NCBI GenBank assembly: GCA_002315195.1
Contig: DCGD01000142.1
Span: 6,953-21,002, forward strand
Source: Prevotellaceae bacterium UBA1787
GTDB taxonomy: Bacteria; Bacteroidota; Bacteroidia; Bacteroidales; Bacteroidaceae
DNA length: 14,050 nt
Direction: 5' to 3'
Part shown: in pieces, positions 6,442 to 12,633 of the stretch
How positions within the stretch are numbered: position 1 is the stretch's first letter
How the letters are laid out: each line of letters opens with the position of its first letter
Notes under the pieces: generated by a model
Told to the model about the DNA's origin: nothing
Databases searched by the model: none
What the model saw: only the letters and a program-made list of their open reading frames with translations
Position numbers and translations under genes: made by a program

Positions 6442-7134
6442 TTAAAACAATTTCTTGGATTTCGTGACGACAAATTCCTTCAAATAGAAAGGTTCAAAGT
6501 ATGCCACGTCTTCAAAAGTTTCCCGGGCCATGGCTTTTTCCGCCAAAGGGAACATGTAGCGCGCCAGTGGTTGTATGTCGTCTATGAATATGGCATTCCG
6601 ATGCTGGAACATCGGCTTGCATTTTTCCGCGCCATTGCCAAAGAACACCACGTTGTGCCCGTCGAGATATTTGCGGTATGAATGGTCGTCAATCACGTCT
6701 GCCGATACCGACTTTACGACTTTTAGACTTCTGTCGTAAATTGCACTGTATACTTCCATACGTCTGGCGTCAAGCATGGGACAAAGCAACGCATCGTCCG
6801 GCAATTCATCATGATACAACAAAACCGGCACGCTGAGCAGTTCAAGCGTGGAAACTGCCAGCAATTTCAACTTTCGTCCATAGCACAATCCTTTCGCCGT
6901 GGAAACCCCGATGCGCAAGCCCGTATAGGAACCGGGACCTTGACTTACCGCAACCGCGTCAATGGGTATGGCATGGCTGTCTGCAAAAGATACCGCTTCA
7001 TCGATGAACGGTCCCAACATCGTACCATGGGAAGAACGCTCAAAACATTCCTTCGACATGATACATTCTCCATTGTCACTCAAGGCAACTGAACATACAT
7101 CGGTTGTCGTCTCTATATGTATTATGCACGCCAT
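6442..7134 (-). CDS. tsaB: tRNA threonylcarbamoyladenosine biosynthesis protein TsaB
   Basis: A 230-residue cytoplasmic ASKHA-fold protein that pairs with TsaD (and TsaE) to transfer threonylcarbamoyl to A37 of ANN-decoding tRNAs. The N-terminus IIHIETTTDVCSVAL (residues 4-18) is the first phosphate-loop strand of the fold. The family signature SQGPGSYTGLRIGVSTAKGL is at 64-83. The length matches Bacteroidetes TsaB. TsaB lacks the metal-binding histidines of TsaD, and none are expected. The gene follows the DUF3256 gene on the same strand after 225 bases. No promoter match is visible in that gap, so the two may share a transcript. About 150 bases separate its stop codon from the start of the DUF4290 transcript. 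Confidence 0.94.
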   Translation of the reverse strand: MACIIHIETTTDVCSVALSDNGECIMSKECFERSSHGTMLGPFIDEAVSFADSHAIPIDAVAVSQGPGSYTGLRIGVSTAKGLCYGRKLKLLAVSTLELLSVPVLLYHDELPDDALLCPMLDARRMEVYSAIYDRSLKVVKSVSADVIDDHSYRKYLDGHNVVFFGNGAEKCKPMFQHRNAIFIDDIQPLARYMFPLAEKAMARETFEDVAYFEPFYLKEFVVTKSKKLF

Positions 7135-7359
7135 ATACTTTTCTGATTACATTGAATTATTGTTGTCCATCATTTCGGTGATTCGCACATGTCCAATTAC
7201 ATGCGTCTCTCGCGATAATGGTATGTATTTTTATTCATAAAATGACATAATCTTGTAATGTTCCTGCTTTCTTGAATCAGACTGTTCTCTTTCCTGTATT
7301 TTACATGCCTGAACCGCCAAGCAAGTGCAGCGTACATCTTTTCATAAACGTAAACGATG

Positions 7360-7998
7360 CTATTTGGTTTTGTCGTTGAAGAAAAAATTCTTGCCATTCC
7401 ACATGTACGTCAATTTTTCATGCAGCAAGGTTGCGTATTCTTTCGTCACATACTCATGGTTTCCACCAACTTTCATTTCAAACGTCAATTCATAGGTATC
7501 TTTGCTGATGTGTGCCGTGATGAAAGCGGGAAAGAGGAGGTCGGCTATTTTTTTCGTTTCAACCCTTGTGGCGCTTTTCTTGATGAATTGGCTCGCAATA
7601 GGACTTATGACGACGGTTGTCAATATGATTTCGCGCCATTCGGAATTATAGACGTGCAGTTCACTTTCCGATGCCGTTGGCAGCTTGAATGTATGAATCA
7701 CAAATATCAAACTGTCTTTCTGCCTTGGCAGCAGTTTGAATTCCATGCTGCTGACGCTACTCATTTCCAAATTGGCATAATTGTCGGAAAGATCAGTCAA
7801 GGTGCTGATTTCTCCAAAACGATTCTTGACGGAAGCATTCATGCCGTTTTCCATGAAGTCAACGCAATCCATGAGATCGGCTTGCGTTATGACATTTTGG
7901 ACATACAAAGGCATGCATACCAAAAAATCTTTCATGGTACGCGCTTCAAGCGACATTGTCCCGACTATGGACAGCAATATGAACATCCATTTTCTCAT
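7360..7998 (-). CDS. DUF3256 family exported protein
   Basis: A 212-residue protein of the Bacteroidales family DUF3256, function unknown. The N-terminus MRKWMFILLSIVGTMSLEA is a signal peptide with likely cleavage after residue 19, so the mature protein should be periplasmic. Family-like segments are MKDFLVCMPLYVQNVITQAD (22-41), which leads into VDFMENGMNASVKNRFG (46-62), and SSVSSMEFKLLP (80-91). The rest looks rich in beta strands and ends at ...NGKNFFFNDKTK. An upstream in-frame ATG at 8037 is rejected, because it would put 13 residues before the signal peptide and lies inside the promoter. The promoter at 8007-8038 leaves an unusually short leader before the ATG at 7998. tsaB lies downstream. 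Confidence 0.88.
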   Translation of the reverse strand: MRKWMFILLSIVGTMSLEARTMKDFLVCMPLYVQNVITQADLMDCVDFMENGMNASVKNRFGEISTLTDLSDNYANLEMSSVSSMEFKLLPRQKDSLIFVIHTFKLPTASESELHVYNSEWREIILTTVVISPIASQFIKKSATRVETKKIADLLFPAFITAHISKDTYELTFEMKVGGNHEYVTKEYATLLHEKLTYMWNGKNFFFNDKTK

Positions 7999-8006
7999 TT
8001 CATCGG

Positions 8007-8038
8007 CAAAGTTAGCATAAAATTGCCATTGCTGCAAA
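8007..8038 (-). promoter_or_regulatory. Promoter of the DUF3256 gene
   Basis: On the minus strand TTTG (8038-8035), 20 bases, then TAACTTTG (8014-8007). Both elements match the Bacteroidetes consensus exactly. The predicted start is near 8003, only about 5 bases from the ATG at 7998. Confidence 0.7.
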
Positions 8039-8203
8039 AGTTCTTGCTATATCTATTCCATTATTTAATAAAATTTATGATTAATTCCCCATACGAGCCG
8101 TTCTCCAAGAAATTATCCTTTGACAGTTGGACGAAATGCAAGAGTGGCATCTTCGTTTTTGAACTCGGTAGTGCAAGAGAATGCAGAGACCGCAAATTAC
8201 TAC

Positions 8204-8243
8204 AATAGGAAGCAAACGCCTGTGATTGGCTTTGCTTCCTATT
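8204..8243 (-). terminator. Strong hairpin ending the rpmE transcript
   Basis: AATAGGAAGCAAA (8204-8216) and TTTGCTTCCTATT (8231-8243) are exact complements. GCC (8218-8220) and GGC (8228-8230) extend the stem past a bulged C, leaving a 7-base loop. It begins 25 bases after the rpmE stop codon. The descending arm is T-rich but no long T run follows, so termination is likely rather than certain. It could also stop rightward transcription. Confidence 0.6.
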
Positions 8244-8268
8244 CGAATTATTAATGAAAAAGTATGCT

Positions 8269-8523
8269 TTATTTTTTCGTGCTTTTTGCGTAACGGCTCA
8301 GGAACTTGTCTACGCGACCGGCGGTATCCACCAATTTAGACTTACCTGTGTAGAATGGATGGGAGGTGTTTGAAATTTCCACTTTGATGAGAGGGTATGT
8401 TTCACCTTCAAATTCAATGGTGTCATGGGTCTTGGCGGTTGAGCGTGTCAAGAACATATCACCGTTGCTCATGTCCTTGAATACAACGGGACGATACTCT
8501 TTTGGATGAATGTCTTTCTTCAT
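8269..8523 (-). CDS. rpmE2: 50S ribosomal protein L31, type B
   Basis: An 84-residue protein of the large ribosomal subunit that helps bridge the two subunits. It contains no cysteine, so it is the zinc-free (type B, C-minus) form, and it has the extra middle loop (residues 30-45) of that form. Signature segments are [14 protein letters not shown] (4-17) and the C-terminal [21 protein letters not shown] (54-74), followed by SRYAK. It is the only gene between its own promoter element and the hairpin at 8204-8243, so it appears monocistronic. In bacteria with both forms the zinc-free version is induced by zinc shortage; many Bacteroidetes carry only this form, so that regulation is not implied. 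The A-rich stretch before the ATG (AAGAAAAAGAAATCATA) fits weak Shine-Dalgarno use. Confidence 0.97.
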   Translation of the reverse strand: MKKDIHPKEYRPVVFKDMSNGDMFLTRSTAKTHDTIEFEGETYPLIKVEISNTSHPFYTGKSKLVDTAGRVDKFLSRYAKSTKK

Positions 8524-8718
8524 TATGATTTCTTTTTCTTGTTATTATCTTGTTGGTAGTGTAATGGTCATAATTGCGGCTGCAAAATTACGTTTTTTTT
8601 AATTGAAAAAGAAAAAGTTTTCCATGTTTTTTTGAAAATTAGCCTAAAATAGTAATAGGGGGATTGTGGACTTTTGGCATTGGTACTTTTTGGCTTTTGA
8701 ACTGGCTGACATATCGGC
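8524..8718. other. AT-rich leader and upstream region of rpmE
   Basis: This stretch holds the rpmE 5' leader (about 55 bases), its -7 element at 8583-8590, and AT-rich sequence with T and A runs up to the possible small frame at 8719. I see nothing else in it. Confidence 0.5.
8583..8590 (-). promoter_or_regulatory. -7 promoter element of rpmE
   Basis: The minus strand reads TAATTTTG, matching TAnnTTTG, 59 bases upstream of the rpmE ATG. The -33 zone contains TTTTTC and similar but no exact TTTG. Confidence 0.45.
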
Positions 8719-8874
8719 TCAATTTTTACATTCATTTGACATACACGGCACATTGCAGAAATGGCAATGGAAATTGCCATTTCTTGTCATTTGCTCTTGT
8801 CTTGGCGCAACGCCATTGCCCATAAGGAAGGCTATCACCAAAAAACGCTTCCAATGCGGCAAGGCGTCCGGCAT
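8719..8874 (-). CDS. Possible small cysteine-rich peptide directly after the aminomutase
   Basis: A 51-codon frame whose ATG (8874-8872) begins on the base after the TAA of the upstream aminomutase gene. It reads MPDALPHWKRFLVIAFLMGN near the N-terminus, where a basic residue and a short hydrophobic stretch resemble a weak signal peptide. It ends with four cysteines, spaced C37-x2-C40-x3-C44-x4-C49. Codon third positions are often G or C, unlike the AT-rich stretch beyond its stop. Points against it: a T6 run after a weak stem (8840-8867) lies in its first third, a perfect palindrome forms part of its second half, and I recognise no family. It may be a real co-translated gene, a metal-binding or modified peptide, or chance. 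Confidence 0.28.
   Translation of the reverse strand: MPDALPHWKRFLVIAFLMGNGVAPRQEQMTRNGNFHCHFCNVPCMSNECKN
8757..8784. repeat. Perfect 12-bp stem hairpin with four-base loop
   Basis: AGAAATGGCAAT (8757-8768) and ATTGCCATTTCT (8773-8784) are exact complements around GGAA, which would be a GNRA tetraloop in plus-strand RNA. It lies 91 bases beyond the aminomutase stop codon on the minus strand. It could protect or end that mRNA, but neither side has a T run. Confidence 0.6.
8840..8867 (-). terminator. Weak terminator candidate after the aminomutase gene
   Basis: On the minus strand ACGCCTT (8867-8861) can pair with AAGCGT (8850-8845) with one bulge, and a run of six T ends at 8840. The stem is short and the loop is 10 bases. 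If real, it would cut into the possible small frame at 8719-8874. Confidence 0.3.
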
Positions 8875-10836
8875 TTATTGAAAATTGGAAATCTCATTCG
8901 TTATCATGTAGTTAGACGGAGGATATTCGAAGATGGACGCGCGTTTTTCGGTTTCACTTTTCACATAAGCCCAAATGCCCGCATAGTCGTCCAATCGTTC
9001 TTCCATGGCGTCAAGTTGACGGAGGTAATCGGCGATGGAACGGTTTTCAGTAATGTGGACTTTCTTGAATTGTTCTATGACGGGGCTGTGCGCCCGTGTC
9101 CTGTCATGGTCAAAACAAAGGATGCGACAGCCGTTTTCCGACAGTCCGACATAATCGAATGTCATGCTTTTGCCAATGCCCGGAAGGTTGAGGACATTTT
9201 TGTCGGTGCTGGCGAACCAGCGTTTCTCTTCAACGGATTCTTGCACGCTACGACAGTTCGGAGCAAACACCGATTGGTTTTCGTTGAAACCTTTGACGGA
9301 AAAGGTATAATAACATTCTACGCCTATTTTCGCCAATTCCTCCCTTAGTCGGGCCGTGTGACCTCTGCGCGATGAAGCCACGTTGAATACCATTTGATTG
9401 GTGACGCGCCAACCGGCGGATAGGATTTTTTTGACGGCTTTGCATGATTCCGGCGTGATTTCGAGTGGTGTTTGGAAGTGTGTCTGCACCACGAACTGAC
9501 TGATGCCGGCTTCTTCGCCTTCCAGGCGTGCGTGTCGCAGAATGTCCATCAGTTCATCGTCCATTCTCATCGGGAGGTACACCGGAAGTCGGGTGCCAAG
9601 TCGTATGCGTTGGATTTCGGCGTATTTCCGACCGTCAGGACGTGAAAGGTTCGCGTCGCGTTTCCGTTTTGCCATTTTGCATATTTCCCGGAGAATGAGT
9701 TTGAGCGACGGATTGCGCGTCATCAGTGCGTCGCCGCCCGTGAGAAGAATGTCTCTTATCTGTGTGTCGGTTTCAAAGTAATGCATCAAGTTTTTCAACT
9801 TGTGAGGCCATGATTCCTTGTGTTCAAGATGTTCATGCTCGAAATGCAGTTTTTTGTTTTGGAAATTGAACATGCGTTGGCAGGAGGCGCAAAGGCCGCC
9901 GCATGACCGTCCCAATGTGTCGGGAATCAGGATGGCGACGTCAGGGTAGCGGCGGTGTACATTGTCCCCGGGAGGAACAAGCCATCCCGCGGCATTGGGC
10001 TTGCCATACTCGACAACGTCTTCCTTTTCCCATGCCCGGATGCTGCCATACGTATCAACGAGTGCCTGTGAATACATGACGTAGCTGCGTATGGCTTGGT
10101 CGTCGAAAGCGTCCTTGTTCGTACACAACAGTGAGGCGTAGTATGGGGTCAGGAAGAAAGGCATGCCTTTGCGTGTGGCTTCTTCGTAGAGCGTCTTTTC
10201 TTCTGTTGTGAGCGATCTGCCGAGCAGGGCGTCGATGTCGTGTGCGCTGCGTGCTGCCATGGTGAGGTGGAATGTGTGGTCGTTCCACCATTCTGACACC
10301 AGGCGGCATCGTTCTTCATACGGCAGTGAAGCGTCAAATTGAAATTTTGTTGATTTCTTGTGTCCTGAGGAAATGAAACCCACCAGGCAGTCAATGATAC
10401 GCTGTTTGTTGGCTATGCGGTGTTGCATCACTTGATTGTCCATTCCCGAAGGCCAACGGGACATCCATCGTTGAACTTTTCTTTTGGTGGGCATGTTGGA
10501 TGGAGAATCCAGGGAATGAAGTGAATGGTAGATGTCAAGGGCGCCATCAAGGAAGGTGTCGGAACCTTCGTGCCGGTTGAGAAATTGGTAGAGGTAAAGA
10601 AGCGTCGAAAGTGTGAGGTTCTTTTCCGAAGGTAGGTCGTGAATGATGTTGCCTTCTCGTCTTGCCATTGTCAACAGAAAGGCGGATGATGGTTTGTGGT
10701 TACTGGATTGAAGCGTGTGGCATAGTTGTGAGTGAAAGCCCTTGAAATCATTACTTATAGCAAGTTCATAAATCTCTCGGAAATCCTTCTGGAACAACTT
10801 GCGCAGTTGGGAGGAGGAAATCTTGATGCGGTTCAT
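8875..10836 (-). CDS. KamA-family radical SAM/PLP aminomutase, probably glutamate 2,3-aminomutase
   Basis: A 653-residue enzyme predicted to shift an alpha-amino group to the beta carbon using a [4Fe-4S] cluster, S-adenosylmethionine and pyridoxal phosphate. The cluster cysteines are C312, C316 and C319 (CGGLCASC), preceded by HRRYPDVAIL as in lysine 2,3-aminomutase. LTGGDAL (365-371) is the glycine-rich SAM loop, and R321 fits the carboxylate-binding arginine. IRLGTRLPVYLP (411-422) and QTHFQTPLEIT (451-461) are also family segments. K556 in LPGIGK fits the PLP lysine. The two aspartates that bind the lysine side chain are replaced by K515 (YYTFSVKG) and N550, as I recall for glutamate 2,3-aminomutase. 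The N-terminal 290 or so residues are an extension of unknown role. It has a full promoter match upstream. The family call is firm; the substrate is inference. Confidence 0.9.
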   Translation of the reverse strand: MNRIKISSSQLRKLFQKDFREIYELAISNDFKGFHSQLCHTLQSSNHKPSSAFLLTMARREGNIIHDLPSEKNLTLSTLLYLYQFLNRHEGSDTFLDGALDIYHSLHSLDSPSNMPTKRKVQRWMSRWPSGMDNQVMQHRIANKQRIIDCLVGFISSGHKKSTKFQFDASLPYEERCRLVSEWWNDHTFHLTMAARSAHDIDALLGRSLTTEEKTLYEEATRKGMPFFLTPYYASLLCTNKDAFDDQAIRSYVMYSQALVDTYGSIRAWEKEDVVEYGKPNAAGWLVPPGDNVHRRYPDVAILIPDTLGRSCGGLCASCQRMFNFQNKKLHFEHEHLEHKESWPHKLKNLMHYFETDTQIRDILLTGGDALMTRNPSLKLILREICKMAKRKRDANLSRPDGRKYAEIQRIRLGTRLPVYLPMRMDDELMDILRHARLEGEEAGISQFVVQTHFQTPLEITPESCKAVKKILSAGWRVTNQMVFNVASSRRGHTARLREELAKIGVECYYTFSVKGFNENQSVFAPNCRSVQESVEEKRWFASTDKNVLNLPGIGKSMTFDYVGLSENGCRILCFDHDRTRAHSPVIEQFKKVHITENRSIADYLRQLDAMEERLDDYAGIWAYVKSETEKRASIFEYPPSNYMITNEISNFQ

Positions 10837-10871
10837 AATAGATGCTTGAAACGGTGTTTTTTCTATTGGTT

Positions 10872-10907
10872 ATATGTTATATGTCAATATGTTAATGATA
10901 AGTATCA
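10872..10907. promoter_or_regulatory. Candidate operator in the aminomutase leader
   Basis: ATATGT occurs three times at 10872, 10879 and 10887 (steps of 7 and 8). It is followed by TGATA-AG-TATCA (10896-10907), a near-perfect palindrome next to the predicted transcription start near 10910. The cluster lies between promoter and start codon, where a repressor or leader element could act. In AT-rich DNA some of this could be chance. Confidence 0.3.
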
Positions 10908-10913
10908 ATTTTG

Positions 10914-10944
10914 CAAATATAATGTTTTTTCATGAATTTACAAA
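10914..10944 (-). promoter_or_regulatory. Promoter of the aminomutase gene
   Basis: On the minus strand TTTG (10944-10941), 19 bases, then TATATTTG (10921-10914). Both elements and the spacing fit the Bacteroidetes primary promoter exactly. The predicted leader is about 74 bases to the ATG at 10836. This is the best promoter in the window. Confidence 0.8.
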
Positions 10945-11039
10945 CACTTTTCCGACAATAGTAACCGAAAATTTGATGGAAAAAATCCAACTTGTAATGA
11001 ATGTAGATGAAATTGTGATCCCTTTGACAAAAATCTTTG

Positions 11040-11047
11040 TATTTTTG
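11040..11047 (+). promoter_or_regulatory. -7 promoter element of the permease gene
   Basis: TATTTTTG matches TAnnTTTG on the plus strand, 108 bases upstream of the chosen permease ATG. TTTG occurs at 11023-11026 but only 13 bases away, so the -33 part is not convincing. The 105-base leader that would follow shows no riboswitch fold that I recognise. Confidence 0.35.
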
Positions 11048-11155
11048 CCGATTGTTCAAAGATTCATTGTCCGATGTGATGGATCGAATGCAAATGAAGC
11101 CTTGGCGGAATTTGGAAAGATTGGTTCAAACAATGCGAAATCAATACAACTCTAT

Positions 11156-12463
11156 ATGAAATCAGAAATTATCCTTAACAAATTGTTTGGTTTTGAAGCG
11201 TCTAAAATGACCATTGGAAAGGAACTGCTGGGAGGTGTCACCACCTTTCTTACCATGGCTTATTCCTTGGCTCTCATACCATCCATTTTGGGTGTCGCGG
11301 GTATGGACAACGGGGCTGTGTTTACCGCCTTCGTAATTGCCACGATTGTTTCCACCCTCTTGATGGCGGTTTATGCCAAGTTGCCTTTTGCAATGGCCTC
11401 CGGCATTGGTTTGACGAATTTCTTCGCTTATACGGTCGTGATTGCCATGGGCTATCCGTGGCAGTTCGCCCTGACCGCCGTTTTCATAGAAGGCATCATC
11501 TTCATTTTGATTACCTTGACGGGCTTGCGCCAGAAGATAGTAGAGGCCATTCCTCAGGCCCTGCTCCGTTCAATCAGTCCGGGCATCGGGTTGTTCATTG
11601 CGTTCATCGGTTTGAAGAACGCAGGCATCGTGGCTTCTTCGTCCGCCACATTCGTCACTATGGGCAATTTGCATGATCCGGCCGTCTTGATGGCCGTGTT
11701 CGGTATTGTCTTTACCGGTGTGCTGTTGGTCCGCAACATCACCGGTGCATTGCTGTTGGGCATTATCGCCACTACCTGCTTGGGGATTCCTTTGGGGATT
11801 ACGCATTTCCAAGGTATTTTCTCCGCGCCGCCATCCTTGGCATCCTTGGCTTTTCAATTTGTGGGTTGGGACCAATTGCTTAGTTTGGACATGGTTATCT
11901 GCGTTTTGACGTTCCTGTTCATTGACCTGTTCGATACTATGGGTACGCTGATGGGTGTGTGCCAGCGCGCAGGATTGGTGGACAAGGATGGCAATGTCTT
12001 GCGGTTGAAACAGGCATTCATGGCAGACGCCATCGGTACCACGGTTGGCGCCATGTTGGGTACCAGCACCGTTTCAACTTACGTTGAGAGCGCCAGCGGA
12101 GTGGATGCGGGTGGACGTTGCGGCCTTACCAGTTTTGTTACGGCAATTTGCTTTCTCGCAGCCGTTTTCCTTTCTCCTCTGTTCCTCAGCGTACCAACTC
12201 AGGCGACCGCCCCGGTGCTTGTCCTTGTGGGCGTGATGATGATGAACGATGTCAGAAAAGTGGATTTCACAGACTATGTAAAAGCCATACCGTGTTTTCT
12301 CTGCATTGTCCTGATGCCTCTGGCTTTCAGCATAGCCGAAGGCATTCTTGTGGGACTTATATCATACGTGTTGTTGCACCTTCTTTGTGGTCGAAGGAAG
12401 GATGTCAATATAGGTATGATAATCCTCGCCTTGTTGTTTGTGCTGAAATACGCTTTTCTGTAG
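11156..12463 (+). CDS. NCS2 family permease, probably for purine bases (AzgA-like)
   Basis: A 435-residue inner-membrane transporter, expected to import adenine, guanine, hypoxanthine or xanthine with protons. The AzgA-type NCS2 start FGFEASKMTIGKELLGGVTT is at residues 11-30, and ASGIGLTNFFAYTVV (81-95) is the usual conserved loop with slight changes. SPGIGLFIAFIGLKNAGI (141-158) follows, then FIDLFDTMGTLMG (255-267) in the eighth helix and GTSTVSTYVESASG (302-315) with E311, the regions that hold the substrate. About 12-14 hydrophobic segments can be traced. The length matches the family when it starts at the ATG at 11156. The frame is open for 94 more codons upstream, including an ATG at 10976, but that part is not family-like. 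It is divergent from the aminomutase and convergent with the mannosidase. Confidence 0.92.
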   Translation: MKSEIILNKLFGFEASKMTIGKELLGGVTTFLTMAYSLALIPSILGVAGMDNGAVFTAFVIATIVSTLLMAVYAKLPFAMASGIGLTNFFAYTVVIAMGYPWQFALTAVFIEGIIFILITLTGLRQKIVEAIPQALLRSISPGIGLFIAFIGLKNAGIVASSSATFVTMGNLHDPAVLMAVFGIVFTGVLLVRNITGALLLGIIATTCLGIPLGITHFQGIFSAPPSLASLAFQFVGWDQLLSLDMVICVLTFLFIDLFDTMGTLMGVCQRAGLVDKDGNVLRLKQAFMADAIGTTVGAMLGTSTVSTYVESASGVDAGGRCGLTSFVTAICFLAAVFLSPLFLSVPTQATAPVLVLVGVMMMNDVRKVDFTDYVKAIPCFLCIVLMPLAFSIAEGILVGLISYVLLHLLCGRRKDVNIGMIILALLFVLKYAFL

Positions 12464-12480
12464 GTTGAGGCGCAGGTAGT

Positions 12481-12546
12481 AAAAAATGGGTCCACCTTGA
12501 AAAGTTCTTCCATCGGAATGGCGGAAACGGACTTTTTAAGGTGGAC
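12481..12546 (-). terminator. Terminator between the permease and mannosidase genes
   Basis: GTCCACCTTGAAAAGT (12490-12505) and ACTTTTTAAGGTGGAC (12531-12546) pair over 16 positions with one exception, a G-U pair in plus-strand RNA. The 25-base loop holds a smaller CCAT/ATGG hairpin. On the minus strand the stem is followed after CCA by six T (12486-12481), the form of an intrinsic terminator for the mannosidase gene, 87 bases beyond its stop codon. The stem could also end the permease message, whose stop codon is 26 bases away. The rest of 12464-12633 appears empty. Confidence 0.68.
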
Positions 12547-12633
12547 ACAATGTGAGGTGTTTGGGGACGGGCGTGTCGTCTTGGGAAAGGGTGCGTGAGC
12601 GTTTCCCGTTGGACGGTGTGAAGCGATGTTGTT

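Noticed and set aside
7197..7337. 46-codon minus-strand frame between DUF3256 and tsaB (MYAALAWRFRHVKYRKENSL...)
   Set aside because: It has no promoter, family, or hydrophobic or cysteine pattern, and its Arg/His/Asn-rich composition looks like translated non-coding AT-rich DNA. The 225-base gap is otherwise empty.
7357..8208. Plus-strand open frame of 283 codons opposite the DUF3256 gene
   Set aside because: Its first 214 codons or so mirror the DUF3256 gene, which has a signal peptide, family segments and its own promoter. The mirrored translation is rich in His, Phe and Cys and has no family resemblance. Only its tail beyond the gene (from 8077) is kept as a low-confidence observation.
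8568..8780. 70-codon minus-strand frame over the rpmE promoter
   Set aside because: It runs through the rpmE -7 element and AT-rich runs (KKTWKTFSFSIKKN) and has no family. The frame at 8719-8874 is a better, though still weak, candidate.
8761..9348. Plus-strand open frame of 195 codons opposite the end of the aminomutase gene
   Set aside because: It overlaps the well-supported C-terminal part of the aminomutase, including the PLP lysine motif, and has no recognisable domain, so it is an antisense shadow.
11048..11155. Purine riboswitch in the permease leader
   Set aside because: I looked for the conserved purine aptamer core and pairing loops and saw neither.
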